A stretch of 64,000 bases of DNA from Dysidea avara (lineage: Eukaryota; Porifera; Demospongiae; Dictyoceratida; Dysideidae). Of this stretch, positions 24,330 to 34,341 are shown piece after piece. The stretch spans positions 22,117,059-22,181,058 of the forward strand of contig NC_089276.1 of assembly GCF_963678975.1 (NCBI RefSeq), in the 5' to 3' direction. The translations under genes and the position numbers were made by a program. The notes under the pieces were generated by a model. That model was given only the letters and a program-made list of their open reading frames with translations. It made no database searches and was not told the origin of the DNA. How positions within the stretch are numbered: the first letter of the stretch is position 1; the number at the start of each line of letters is the position of its first letter.

Positions 24330-24990
24330 TACATACTACCAAATTGAAGAAAATGGCCTTAGCAATTTCCGAGATACAAGCGGCCAAAGTTTTGTTTTAG
24401 TTTCTTCGTTTTTCTCTCTCTTTGTTTTGCACACTATGCAAAATCTGCCATGAAACACAAATGCGTACTCCAATCAGGCTGAAATTTGGCACACTTAATT
24501 AAAGGGCCCATTAAAGCAAATCTCAGTACCAAGTTTGGTGGGAATCCCACGAACAATCAAGGATTTATTACCGATTATTCGTGTAAAATAAAGTCAAATT
24601 TCTGTCATGTCGACAGGGTAAACCCCTTGAAGGAATGAGTTGAAAATTGCTATGTAGATGGAGTAGCCATCGTAGGAGAGTGCCTTTTTTGTGTTTTGAA
24701 ATGAATTGAGATAAAGATCATGGAGATATGACACTAAACCCTACAATTGTAAACGCGATCGAGTTTCATGAATAAAAACTGCTAGTTTTTATGCCTACCA
24801 GGCAAACCGCTTAGAGCAGTGTGCTGAAAACCAGTATGTAGATGGAATAATTATCATAGAAAGTTCTTGCAGTAGTATAGAAGAATTGGAGTAAAAGCCA
24901 CTGAGTTATAATGTGAAATCCAGCTACTTGTAACAAGTACTGTGCGATCAAGATACTCTAATAGTACAGTCACCCTATTAGAGCACTCAG
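24330..24990 (-). repeat. Repeat family Z, minus-strand copy
   Basis: Read on the minus strand, this copy begins with the TCTATTAG box (24962-24986) and contains the recurrent phrases AAGCGGTTTGCCTGGTAGGC, GATCGCGTTTACAATTG, GGTTTACCCTGTCGACATGA and the A-rich tail AAACGAAGAAACTAAAAC. The same order is present at 36110-36700 and 45240-45830 on the plus strand and at 46280-46990 on the minus strand. It lacks open frames. Confidence 0.8.
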
Positions 24991-25299
24991 TTTGTATGCA
25001 GCTCAAGTTACTTACGTACATAATCTAAATAGCTATTTTCTTAGTTTGATAATGATGCTTTTCATTCATTTAATGCTGTTTCTGGTGTTCTCAAGAAAAA
25101 AAGCACAAGAAAAGTAGCAGAGGTAGATATATAATCCATTAAACAATAATTATTTTTAGAGGTGCTTATTGCATATTTTCATTTTATTAATTAGCAAAGC
25201 CCCTAAAGGGGTAAAACGCTAATACAAAAATATATTTAGTTATTAGTTAATACAAGTTTAAAATCTGCATATAAAGAGCCCGCCTTCCAATTCCTGATA

Positions 25300-25880
25300 G
25301 GGGATATAGGATGGCATCAAATGATTATAGCAAACGTGTGAATTGTGCAACCAAATCTGATACTGTAGCTGTTTTGTTTAGTATTTGTTCTGCCAGTTAT
25401 ATAGTCCTACAGGTTTACTTCAACTGTTGGAGGCATGGTAAGAAAATTTCATGCATGAAGCCATTGATGTGTTGCTGCAATTTGACACCTTTGCATTGCA
25501 AGCAAATGAAATGGGACACAGCTATGTAGAGGAGGACAAAGTAAGTCCATGGTGTACATGCTGTGGTATGCCAAAAGGTACCCATGATGTCTAACAGTGA
25601 AAAATCAAGCCCATAGCTGTAACCGTTATTGAGTGACACTGTCTGAAGGCATCAGTCAATCAGTTAGTTGAAAATTCCATAATTTTAGCAACTCATAGGA
25701 AGCATTTCGGGTTGACACTTTTGTTCTTGATTATATATACCTAGCCAATGCTGCTAAGGCATTGTGAAGGTTTTGTTAGGCTGCATGGTTTTATGTTTTC
25801 ATGGAAAGGTATAATGATCCCTACTATTAGTACTACTGTACTCTCTTAACTTACCAGTTTTCCATACACTTGTTTGTTGT
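25300..25880. repeat. Repeat family X copy
   Basis: Shares GAGGACAAAGTAAGTCCATG, GGTATGCCAAAAGG, CAGTGAAAAATCAAGC, GTCTGAAGGCATCAGTCAAT and TATAATGATCCCTACTATTA with copies at 31270-33140, 37130-37890, 38340-39180 and, in inverse, 39240-39420 and 52390-52960. A CAGT/CAAT microsatellite lies in the middle. Short frames upstream of GAGGACAAAG recur among copies but are broken; no protein family is recognised. Confidence 0.75.
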
Positions 25881-26115
25881 AACATTAGTGAACTTTTATA
25901 ATGCCTCATCAAGGCAAAGAATAGTGCCAGATGTATGAAACTATAATTGTATGACAAAGTATATGCCCTTTAATAAGCAAAAAAGAAATAAAGGTCCTAA
26001 TTGCTTAAAGGCTGGGTTGGGAGTAAACAAAAGCCTGGGTTTTATATGAGAAATACGGTATTAAGCCATAGTGTTTACTTTGTATAATGTGATTTTGTTA
26101 TGATTATCATGATAG

Positions 26116-26547
26116 TGGAGGAAGCAGACTCCATTACATAAAGCCGCAATGGGTGGTAACACGGCTCGAGTAGAAGAATTATTATTGTCAAGGGAAACTG
26201 ATGTTAACAGTGTGGATGTGGTGAGCACTTGCAATAACATAGTGGATTGTGTAGTTGTTGTCATGTGATTTGTTGTAACTGCTACTGTAGTGGAATGACA
26301 CTCCATTACACAAAGCAGCAGAGAATGGTGGCATACAAATAGTGAAACTATTACTATCAAGAGGAGGCAATGTTGATAGTGTGAATAATGTGAGCACTTA
26401 TGATACAGTGGCTGTGTGTTATGTAACTTGTTGTGATTGTTACTGTAGTGGAATAATACTCCATTACACAAAGCAACAGAAAATGGTCACATACAAGTAG
26501 TAGAACTATTACTATCAAGAGGAGCTGATGTTAACAGTGTGGATAAG
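26116..26547 (+). CDS. Ankyrin-repeat protein, three single-repeat exons
   Basis: Three exons each encode one ankyrin repeat: 26116-26220 (35 codons), 26291-26389 and 26449-26547 (33 codons each). All are phase 0 with introns of 70 and 59 bp, acceptors TGATAG or CTGTAG, and donors GTGAGCACTT or GTGATC. The consensus TPLHKAAENGH..VVELLLSRGADVNS is clear, with the TPLH turn and the GADVN hairpin. Ankyrin repeats stack into protein-binding solenoids; the partner and role here are unknown. No start or stop codon, signal peptide or other domain was found. The gene probably continues to the exons at 33277-34962 across a transposon-filled intron, which is inference from the common strand, phase and donor sequence. 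Confidence 0.88.
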
Positions 26548-26564
26548 GTGATCATGTAGTAGAT

Positions 26565-26890
26565 TATCCACACAAAAACAGCCAAAGCTTTGAAAAAATG
26601 GTGCAGCCTTAAAATGCCTGGATGAAAAAAAGTTGTGAAATAAAAGGTGGCGGCCAAGAAATGGCTGCAATGATGTTAATGCTAATAAAGTTTAATAGTG
26701 GCTGTAAATTTATTAGCAGTAACATCATTGCAGCCATTTCTGGGCCACCACCTTTGATTTCACAACTTTTTTCACCAAGGCCACACCGTTTATACACAGC
26801 TTGGCTTTTTTGTGCAAATTTCACTTCTTTTTGTACTTTATAAGGCCCCCAAACCAGCCTATGGCTGACTTTGGGGTTTGTTTTTACTCA
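26565..26890. mobile_element. Fold-back MITE family B (AGCCAAGCTG ends)
   Basis: Arms begin with ACAGCCAAAGCTTTGAAAAA (near 26579) and end GCTTGGCTTTTTTGTGC (near 26800), with GGTGGCGGCCAAGAAATGGC paired to its return near 26735. A tail ending CAGCCTATGGCTGACTTTGG follows. Other copies: 35250-35640, 39675-39985, 47810-48045. It lies in the ankyrin gene intron. Confidence 0.85.
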
Positions 26891-26924
26891 CATTTTTTCT
26901 TTTCTAAATAATAGTTAGACGTCA

Positions 26925-27052
26925 AGAACCAGGGTTCTACGGGATTTAGAAAACTCGAAGGCCCTGGGCTGTAGCGCCCGAGCGCAGCGAGGGCGCTACT
27001 AAGGGCCTGAGGGTTTTCTAAATCCCGTAGAACACAGTGGTTCTTGACGTCT
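26925..27052. mobile_element. GC-rich hairpin element
   Basis: GTTAGACGTCAAGAACC (near 26925) and GGTTCTTGACGTCTAAC (to 27056) are inverted, continuing through GGGTTCTACGGGATTTAGAA into a central GAGCGCAGCGAGGGCGC. Nearly the whole 130 bp can fold into one hairpin. No coding capacity. Confidence 0.85.
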
Positions 27053-27056
27053 AACT

Positions 27057-27543
27057 TATTTAGACTACAACTCGTTATTGTACCTTGAATTGACAGCTGC
27101 TTGTAAATGGGAAATGTATGGCTAATTACTAGAAACAAGCCCTCTACACCCTACATGGCGGGACCTCAGCGTGGCTGTTGCTACCCGTTTAAACGCCCAT
27201 ACGTTGCCAATGTTACAGGCGCGTGCTATGTATCGAAGTACTGGACTCAGCGACTGGACTACAACTCATTGTTGCTGTTGTTGTGCCCCGACAGCTGCTT
27301 GTAAGCAAGTAATGTAGTGTTGATTAGTACAAACAAGCCCATAATACCTCCCTCTAATTCAGTAGGGCTGTTACTAGCCATTTAAACGCCCATGCGTTGC
27401 CAATGTTACAGGCGCGTAATTATCGTGTTTCGTATCGCCTCAGAGCGTGGTCTCTATTGGACATGACCGTGGCTCTACGAGATTTAGAGACCACGTTTTC
27501 AGCCAATCAAATTTCAGTATCAAACTTGTTGTAGTCTAAATAG
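27057..27543. mobile_element. Element with 15-bp TIRs and a 194-bp internal tandem duplication
   Basis: TATTTAGACTACAAC (27057) is inverted as GTTGTAGTCTAAATA at 27527-27541. Inside, two 194-bp units repeat: GACTACAACTC at 27063 and 27257, and TAAACGCCCAT at about 27190 and 27384. Superfamily unknown. Confidence 0.7.
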
Positions 27544-27589
27544 ACACAATGATGATTATTGAAGACAGACTTATAAATAATGTATTTCA

Positions 27590-28180
27590 TTGCATGATTT
27601 ACTATTGTAATACTCTAATAGAGTGCACATTTTTTGAGGACTTGTAATAGAACATAAATGTTCTAGAACAATCCAATACTTCTATTGGTAGATCTATGAA
27701 ATTACAAATGTTTGATTATAAGCAGATTTCAACTAGAAAATTCATCAATAAAGCAGAAATTATGCAAGGTGATCAGCAAAGATAACAGTGGTTAAGGATG
27801 CAGGTATTAGATATGGAGGTCCCTGGTTTGAACTCTGGAAAGCTTTTTTCTAACATTTTTATGTACCTTTTTTACCCCGCAGTGACTGCTCTATTGGAGT
27901 ATCTTGATCCCACAGTTTTAGTTATTGATTTATAGCTTTATAGCTGTAACTCTATTGCTATTCAAACTATCAAAAGGCATTGCTATGATGATCAGCCTAT
28001 GTACACACAAATTTTCGAGTTTATTCTCATACTCGTTTACCCTGTAGCCATGACAAAGTTTGATCTTTTTTATGTGAATAAATGCTCATAACTCCTTGAA
28101 TATTTATCAGATTCACAGCAAACGTGGTACATGAATTCACCTTTATGTGTGACCGAATTTTGGAAAATCACCCTTATGGG
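27590..28180 (+). repeat. Repeat family Z, plus-strand copy carrying a tRNA-like SINE
   Basis: The segment has an inverted TCTATTAG box near 27613, then at 27790-27845 a tRNA-derived block (GGTTAAGGATGC A-box-like, CCTGGTTTGAACTCTGG B-box-like). It continues with GTGACTGCTCTATTGGAGTA at 27883 and the family Z phrases TTTACCCTGTAGCCATGACA and CATAACTCCTTGAATA. The same order occurs on the minus strand at 46900-47280. Confidence 0.75.
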
Positions 28181-28189
28181 TGCATTCGA

Positions 28190-28451
28190 CACATTAAGAA
28201 AACTAAAATACTAGTTTTCTTAATGTGTCGAAAAATTGTTAATTTAAAAATGAAATAGGGATCTATGCATAAAAAGTAGTGAAACAAGAGATGAATGATG
28301 GTATTACAGTATAGCTCGGAAAAGTCCCTACTTTGGCATTGAACTTGCCAAAGTAGGGACTTTTCCACCGAGCTATGCTGTAATACCATCATTCATCTCT
28401 TGTTTCACTACTTTTTATTGCATAGATCCCTACTTCATTTTTAAATTAACA
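28190..28451. mobile_element. Palindromic MITE family A, near-perfect hairpin copy
   Basis: Arms 28237-28338 and 28346-28451 are almost exact complements around the 7-nt loop TTGAACT. They contain the family A phrase AAAAAGTAGTGAAACAAGAG. A second small hairpin (CATTAAGAAAAC .. GTTTTCTTAATG) occupies 28190-28226. The low arm divergence indicates a young copy. Confidence 0.92.
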
Positions 28452-28507
28452 ATTTTTAAAATACTAGTATGTTCAGTTTTTTTGTTGCAGCACGGCTAGT
28501 TTCAGTG

Positions 28508-29043
28508 TACCGTACGGAGGGAAACTTTGGAGGAGGTAAAATTTGGCAAATATCACTGTTGGCGAAATAAAATTTGGCGAATTGTTAGCAAAGTACACGT
28601 CCTGTTTAATTAATTAGACTGCTAATCGCTGTGCCTGAAGCGATGATCTGGAGTACCATGCCTCTTCAGTGACGCCTGGAGTCAGCAATCAACTAAAAGG
28701 TAATACTATACAACCAGTAGATCTACAACCAGTAGATCTACACCCTCTGGAATAGTGAATATCACACTTGATATGGTAGCACTCGCTACTTGTCATGCCC
28801 ATTTCAAGGTGAGGTTTGAGGATACCACATGTGCAGTAGCTAGCTACCTAGTGAGGTAGTCGAGGCAGGCTTGGCTCTAGCTTGATGCCTGGCCCAGTAG
28901 TCCTTGGTCTAGTAGAAAATTGTTTTATTTCGAGGCTTGGTTTGCTGTTTTCTTCACTAGCAAAATATTTGGACGGGGGAAATTTGGCGAATTCATGGTC
29001 ATTCACCAAATTCGCCAAATTTCAAATTTCCTTCCATATGGTA
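28508..29043. mobile_element. MITE with TACCGTACGGAGGGAAA ends
   Basis: TACCGTACGGAGGGAAA (28508) and TTTCCTTCCATATGGTA (to 29043) are inverted ends with three mismatches. Both sides continue into TTTGGCGAA-rich arms. A 12-bp direct repeat, CAACCAGTAGAT, lies at 28707-28739. No coding capacity. GTGACTGTTCTATTAGAATA follows at 29048. Confidence 0.75.
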
Positions 29044-29937
29044 ACTTGTGACTGTTCTATTAGAATATCATACATGACTGTTGTATTAGAGTATCTCGAG
29101 CCAATAAACGGGTGTGCAGCTAGCTATAGCTAGACCAATAAGGGCTGAGGTAATCTTGTTTACTGTTAAGTAGCTAAATACTGTAGCTAGATTGTTAAGA
29201 GGTGTGGTCTCTGCACTCTATCGCCATTAGTCCATCTAGATCGGGTGTGGTCGTGAACCTATCACGAACGGGATCCCAATCGCAAAGTTGCAGATACTGT
29301 ATCTAGCTAGTATACCTCTTATAGTAGTGCCAGGACTCAAGTGCTTCTGAAATCCAGCCTTGAAATAATTCTGTGGCATCTAAATATGCTGCTGAAAGAA
29401 AGTGTTGATATGGAAAATTAATTCCTCAATATGGTTTTGTTGGATGAAGAAGAAGACAAGCAGCATAAAAGAAACGACAAGGCACAGAGGCCTACACTCA
29501 TTGGAACCCCAAAAAGGCACATCCCACTGGTGAGTTTATTATTGTGGTGTAAAATGGTGACTGTGCGCTGCTTCGTTTAGCCTCTAGGCTTGCGACTGTG
29601 GTCAGTGAGTGAGTGAGTGAGTGAGTGAGTGAGACAGACCAAATTTCAAGTTTTGGCAATTTAAAAAAATTCTATATCTGGTCACTGGTAAGTATTTTCT
29701 TGTTTTTAATGTTGTATTTCATGTTAGATAGACAAATAGTATTCCGTAAAGGTGATTTTCGTGGTGTAAGATGTCTCTAGGATGATTTTTGAAGGCGGAA
29801 TTTTAGGCAGCACGCGTCATTTTCGGGGGATCCCTACTTAAACAGTACTACCGTACTGTTTGATAGTTCTGAAACACATCATTGTAAGTTTATTTCCTAC
29901 CCATTTAAGGGTAGTACAAGTTTATACCTTTCAGGTT
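29044..29937. other. Unassigned interval before a Gypsy remnant, with (GTGA)n
   Basis: A (GTGA)7-8 microsatellite lies at 29603-29632. A segment at 29420-29530 is open and ends at GTGAGT, but encodes no recognised domain; it could be decayed gag. Two TCTATTAGA-type boxes lie at 29055 and 29080. Confidence 0.4.
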
Positions 29938-31206
29938 GAAAAATGCACTTACAACTTTTCAACATATGATTCACCAAGTTCTTGCAGGCCTGGAAGAATG
30001 TGAGGGTATATTGATGATATTGTCATTTTTAGTGACACTTGAGATCAGCACATACATGTACAGAGAATGAAGCAGTTTTTATGGATATAATTACATGAAA
30101 ATATCAGGGAGAAAATATCCCGACCGCCTGGTAGACTCCTGTAAGTGTTCGAGCGTAAATCGGATGGCTGCAGGTTCGAGGCTACCTAGGTCTAGTCATG
30201 GATTTTTTCTCCTTTCTGCAACTTTTCAAACACATCTTATGTAGCTAATGTCTTTGTATCTAATGTCTTTGAGCAGGCTGTTGGACCAGGTGTCCTACAG
30301 ACCTTCAGCACTTGTGCTGGAAAGCTTTAATAAATAAATAATAAATAAAGTTTTTGACATGTCTCAGACAAGCCCAGCTGACTGTCAATTTGGCCAAGAG
30401 TGAGTTTGGTCAAACATGCATTACATATTTGGGGCATGTTGTGGGAAAAAGGAGCATCAAGCCCAAGGTAGAGGCCATAACCAATTTTCCTATACCCACG
30501 AGCAAGAGCCAACTAATGAGATTCTTGGGGATGGTGGGTTTCTATCGCAAGTTTTGCAATAACTTTGCAGTTGTGGCTGAGCCTCTGATAAGACTCCTTA
30601 TGAAGAAACACAGCTTTACTTGGACGGATGACCAACAGCAAGCTTTTTCTAAGATCAAGAGGTTACTCACCACTGCCCCAGTGTTAGCCATGCCAGACTT
30701 TAACAAACCGTTCATCATACATTGATTTGGGAGTGGGAACTGTCCTCATGCAGGAAGATGTGCATAAGTTAGAGCATCCAATCTGCTATTTCTCAAAGAA
30801 ATTAACAGCACCCAGAGGAACTACTCCACTGTGAGAAAGAGGCGTTGGGTTTGATATTGGTTCTACAGCAGTTTGAGTTCTACATAACACCAACTCTGTT
30901 TCCTAGACACTTTTACTGATCACAGTCCTCTGGTTTTCATCGAGAGAAGAACCAGAATCAACGTTTATTGAGGTGGAGTTTGATGCTACAAGAGTACATC
31001 CTCAATATACACTGTATGCCACATCCCAGGAAAGCGAAATGTCATGGCAGATGCTTTGTCAAGGAAACTTTGAATCAATGTTGAACTGTAACTTGTGTGC
31101 TAATCATTTTTGACTTATGTACAGTATTTCTAGGCCATTTTTGTGTAACATCTTTTCTTTCGGCCATTTTTCTGGTTGTACCAACCCTTCTTTCATGGGA
31201 GGGGGG
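29938..31206 (+). pseudogene. Ty3/Gypsy pol remnant (RT and RNase H)
   Basis: The RT palm is at 29955-30075: FQHMIHQVLAGLEE, then after a one-base gap YIDDIVIFSDT (catalytic YIDD) and a TGA stop. It continues after a SINE insertion at 30352-30725 with LTVNLAKSEFGQTCITYLGH, FLGMVGFYRKFC and FTWTDDQQQAFSKIK, the RT thumb and start of RNase H. The RNase H C-terminal part, ending at a DALSRKL-type motif near 31065, is recognisable only by switching frames at several small indels. No integrase follows. Instead GGGAGGGGGGTGTGATGG at about 31199 looks like a polypurine tract followed by the first bases of a 3' LTR, so integrase was lost or the element is of a reduced type. Dead copy. Confidence 0.88.
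30076..30351 (+). mobile_element. tRNA-derived SINE inserted in the Gypsy RT
   Basis: A pol III type promoter is visible: A-box-like CTGGTAGACTCCTG near 30128 and B-box GGTTCGAGGCT at 30173. The body ends in a (TAAA)n-rich tail at 30328-30348. It splits the RT reading frame exactly after CAGTTTTT, and AGTTTTT recurs after the tail (30349-30355), a likely target duplication. Its 3' end (CAGACCTTCAGCACTTGTGC) resembles the 10600 region, suggesting mobilisation by the same LINE family. Confidence 0.8.
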
Positions 31207-31270
31207 TGTGATGGTATAATTATAATAATAAATGCACATTCGCCTGGGTGCATAGCAGGCGTTTTTCAGA
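31207..31270 (+). other. Possible start of a Gypsy 3' LTR
   Basis: TGTGATGGTATAATTATAAT directly follows a G-rich polypurine tract, as LTRs starting TG do. No second copy of this sequence was found in the window, and the end merges with repeat family X near 31270. Confidence 0.4.
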
Positions 31271-31560
31271 GTTGAGCACATTGTCCATACCGTAACAATG
31301 CATACCACATCAAAAGAAAGAATGGCACCAGATATATCACAATATTAATTTTGTGTCTAAATGCATGCCTCATCCTATCAATTACTGGCAATGCTTTGTT
31401 TTCTACTATCTTCAGTCTGTTATACAGTGTTACAAGCAAAAATAGCATGAGAAGTGCATCTGCAATCAATCCAGTCACTATGGAAAATATGGATGATTCC
31501 CATCATAAATGCATGGAAAACCAATACACACTACTGCAAATTGACACTTTGTGCTGTTAA

Positions 31561-32213
31561 CCCTCTCACCACCACAACCGCCATATGACGGTTTCGATAT
31601 ATAAACGCCCATAGCATCACATTCTAAGTGCTCTGTAACTTCAGTCAAGCGTTTTAGTAGCTCCTGCGCTTATCCTGTAGCGGCCACGCCCTTAAGTGAA
31701 TGGGAACAGGGATAACCGGTCTCTCGCGCACTATCGCGGGTTTAGATGATGCCAAATTGCGTACTTTCGGAATGTTGTTAACAAGTATCGTAGACGATTG
31801 TTTGACGTCATAATGGCACTACTAATGAAGAGGAACAATAAGGAGAAGGATTAATAGGTTGGAGTGGCGTGTTGCTACTTTTTAACGCTTCGAAACAGTG
31901 ACCTCGTATCTATACGCATGCACACTTGCTCAAATGCTGGAAAACCAGACTTGGTTATCATCGCTTAAACTGTTAGTGATGTTTATTGTGTTATTATAAA
32001 CAGTCCTAGCCTGTAAAGTAGTGAAATTTTACATTTGGTTTCACTTAGGCCGATTTTTGCACTTCAAAGTTATATAATGGCTTTGTGGTTGCTTTTGTGT
32101 AAACACCAACTCGATAATCGAATTCCTTGTTCGATACATAGTTTTATAGGATTATATTATATGGTGTGAAGTTAAGTAGATTGGAGACCTCTACAAATTT
32201 AGCGGTTAGGGGG
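31561..32213. mobile_element. piggyBac-like MITE with TTAA target duplication
   Basis: TTAA at 31557-31560 and 32214-32217 flanks 653 bp that begin CCCTCTCACCACC and end AGCGGTTAGGGGG; 10 of the first 13 terminal bases are inverted matches. TTAA targeting and CCC ends are hallmarks of piggyBac. No transposase. The insert is GC-richer than its host repeat. Confidence 0.88.
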
Positions 32214-32443
32214 TTAATTAAATTAATTAAAAAGAAAGGGATGCAAAGGAGGTAGTCCATGATACTTGCAATGTATGTACTGCAGTATGCCAAAGGGCAC
32301 CTGAGGTGAGGTCTTGCAGTGAAATAAATCAACCCTGTAACCTTAGCCATTATTGAGTTGTGCTTGTCTGAAGAAATTGAAAAAAAAAATCGTAGAAGCA
32401 TATTGGGTTGTACTTTAAGGCACCAATAACATAACCAATACTG

Positions 32444-33037
32444 TAGGACTGTACCGATACCAATATTATATCGGTATTGATACCGATATTACAAGTATCG
32501 ATATCGATCAATTGCAAGTCTACAATACAGATATTCCACTTGAGTTATATGCACTATTAATAGTAGTATAAGTACCACGAAAAGCACCTTATTGGCCGAT
32601 GTGACCTAGTGGTTAAGTTCTTAGCCTAGCACTCCTTACTGAGTTGGCCTGGGTTGTTGGCCTGGGTTCAAATCCCCGATTGGTCAAGTTTTTTTTCTTA
32701 GGGTTTTTTGCACCACTTTTTTGGTTGTTGGGTGGTTGATTTTCTTTTGTTCAGTGCAAAAAAAAAACAGACAAGTTTGGATAAAAACCTTTAATTGTGA
32801 ATAGTCATTAGTACCAACAAATAAAAGGATTACAGTGTTTGTTGAAAAGCATAATAATTCTAGTACTTTAACGCAGCCATAGTGATCATGCTACATACTC
32901 TTTATGCTGTAATGCATATCGGTTCAACTGTGAAATATTGGCTGTGTATATGATATTGATTCATTAGAAAACCTGTATCGGAAATAGACAATAAATATCG
33001 GATATCGGATGCAAAATGTGGTATCGGTACAGCTCTA
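32444..33037. mobile_element. hAT MITE with perfect 8-bp TSD
   Basis: Ends TAGGACTGTACCGATACCA (32444) and TGGTATCGGTACAGCTCTA (to 33037) are inverted. CAATACTG is duplicated exactly at 32436-32443 and 33038-33045. Subterminal sequence is rich in TATCGGTATTGATACCG. A tRNA-derived SINE lies inside at 32592-32695. Confidence 0.93.
32592..32695 (+). mobile_element. tRNA-derived SINE within the hAT MITE
   Basis: GTGACCTAGTGGTTAAGTTC fits an A box with upstream stem, and CTGGGTTCAAATCCCCG fits a B box with T stem. A 16-bp duplication (TGGCCTGGGTT repeated) lies between them. A T-run and a pyrimidine tract follow. It looks tRNA-related but does not fold as an intact tRNA gene. Confidence 0.65.
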
Positions 33038-33276
33038 CAATACTGCCAAGGTACTGTGCGGCTAAGTTTCTGGTCAATATTTTTTGTGAGAAAGTACAAA
33101 CTCTCATGATCCCTATTATACAGTGTTATAATTATTAAAAATGAGAGGTTATGCACTAAGAGTTTCATGCTCTGTATGTATGTACAGAATAGTATGTCTG
33201 TGTGTCATAACTGTTTATGTAGTATGTAAATGCAGTGTTAATGTGCTTCAAAGATTATGTTAATTTCACTATACAG

Positions 33277-33375
33277 GAAGGTTATGATTTATTACATACA
33301 GCGCTAAGGTATGGTAATGTAAAAATAGCTGAATTGTTAATATCAAGTGGAGCTGATGTGAGTAATAAGAATAAA
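33277..33375 (+). CDS. Ankyrin-repeat exon
   Basis: One 33-codon phase-0 exon between acceptor CTATACAG and donor GTGAGCACTT encodes a diverged ankyrin repeat with YDLLHTALRYGN and AELLISSGADVSN. The donor is the same ten bases as in the upstream ankyrin exons, so it is probably part of the same gene, separated by about 6.7 kb of inserted repeats. The TPLH turn is replaced by DLLH. Confidence 0.82.
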
Positions 33376-34341
33376 GTGAGCACTTACAATAGTATAGTGG
33401 ATATTGTATGCATACTGTACTTACATAGGTGTGTAATTGTATACATACATGTGTAGCATGAAGTTAAGCACACAGTATGTTAGTACTAGATGATAAGGAT
33501 CATGAAGGCTTACGTTACCTTCATGACACCTATAGTACAAACAAGGCAATAACTATATAGTTTTTTTTTGTGAAAAGGTGGATAACTTGCTGTACATCTG
33601 TGGAACAAAAATTAATACTAATATTAATGAATACTAGGATCAAATACCCGAGTATATTGAGACAAAGAAACTTGTCAAATCTCCACTATGTCTCCACTTC
33701 ACATTTGTCATACAGTTGTGGCTTAATATGTCTGAAGTCAACCTTTTTAAATGTAGTGCATAGGATTTCCTGATGATGAATTATGTTACAAAACCATTAA
33801 CCAGCAAGTGTGTTATAGAATCTCTGGAAGCAAAAGTCTGACAGCTCCCAGATGCTGTAGCACTGCTGACTGAAAGATGCTGAAATTTTATCTCAAGCAT
33901 GACAGAAAGTTTTGCACAACAGTGCAAAAGCAGTGTAACAGCAGTGCACACACGTCAAGAAGAAGAGATTCATTGTCAGCTCATATGCTGATTTTTCCCT
34001 GTGGTTTAGAAGAGTTTTAATGAAAATTTGGATGTTTTTTAAAGTATATGACTGTTCTATTAGATTTAGATTTTTTGCAGTTTTGATATAATTAGCTTTA
34101 CTAACTCTGACTGCCTCTCATTGATTCTAAGAGATTAGCTTTCCCCTTCGTTCTTTGTATCTTTTCATTGTATATAAAGCAATTGCACTTATAGCTTCCT
34201 AGCTAACATATAGTAAAATTTTTGAGAGGTTTTTCAGCACCCACCCTTTTGCATGGTAAATTTGTGCAGTTTCTGTTTATATTACTGTTTGAGTTTAATA
34301 TTGATTTGTTATAGCTTAATGATCTTGTTATTGTTGTTTAG
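33376..34341 (+). other. Intron of the ankyrin gene, no recognised element
   Basis: About 970 bp between ankyrin exons. A 67-codon frame (33570-33773) has no motif. A palindromic stretch (AAGGATCATGAAGGCTTACG .. CCTTCATGAC) lies near 33493-33530, and GACTGTTCTATTAGAT at 34050 is a partial copy of the recurrent box. Confidence 0.45.

Larger units (their letters stand above)
31270..33140. repeat. Repeat family X copy carrying two nested transposons
   Basis: Left part 31270-31560 contains GCATACCACATCAAAAGAAA and ATTGACACTTTGTGCTG. The middle part 32214-32443 contains AAAGGAGGTAGTCCATG and TATTGAGTTGTGCTTGTCTG. The end 33038-33140 contains CAATACTGCCAAGG and CATGATCCCTATTATACAGT. These three parts are collinear with the copy at 37200-37890 once the inserts at 31561-32213 and 32444-33037 are removed. 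Confidence 0.88.

Noticed and set aside
32592..32695. A functional tRNA gene
   Set aside because: A- and B-box-like segments are present but the acceptor and anticodon stems cannot be drawn and an internal duplication disrupts it; a SINE is more likely.
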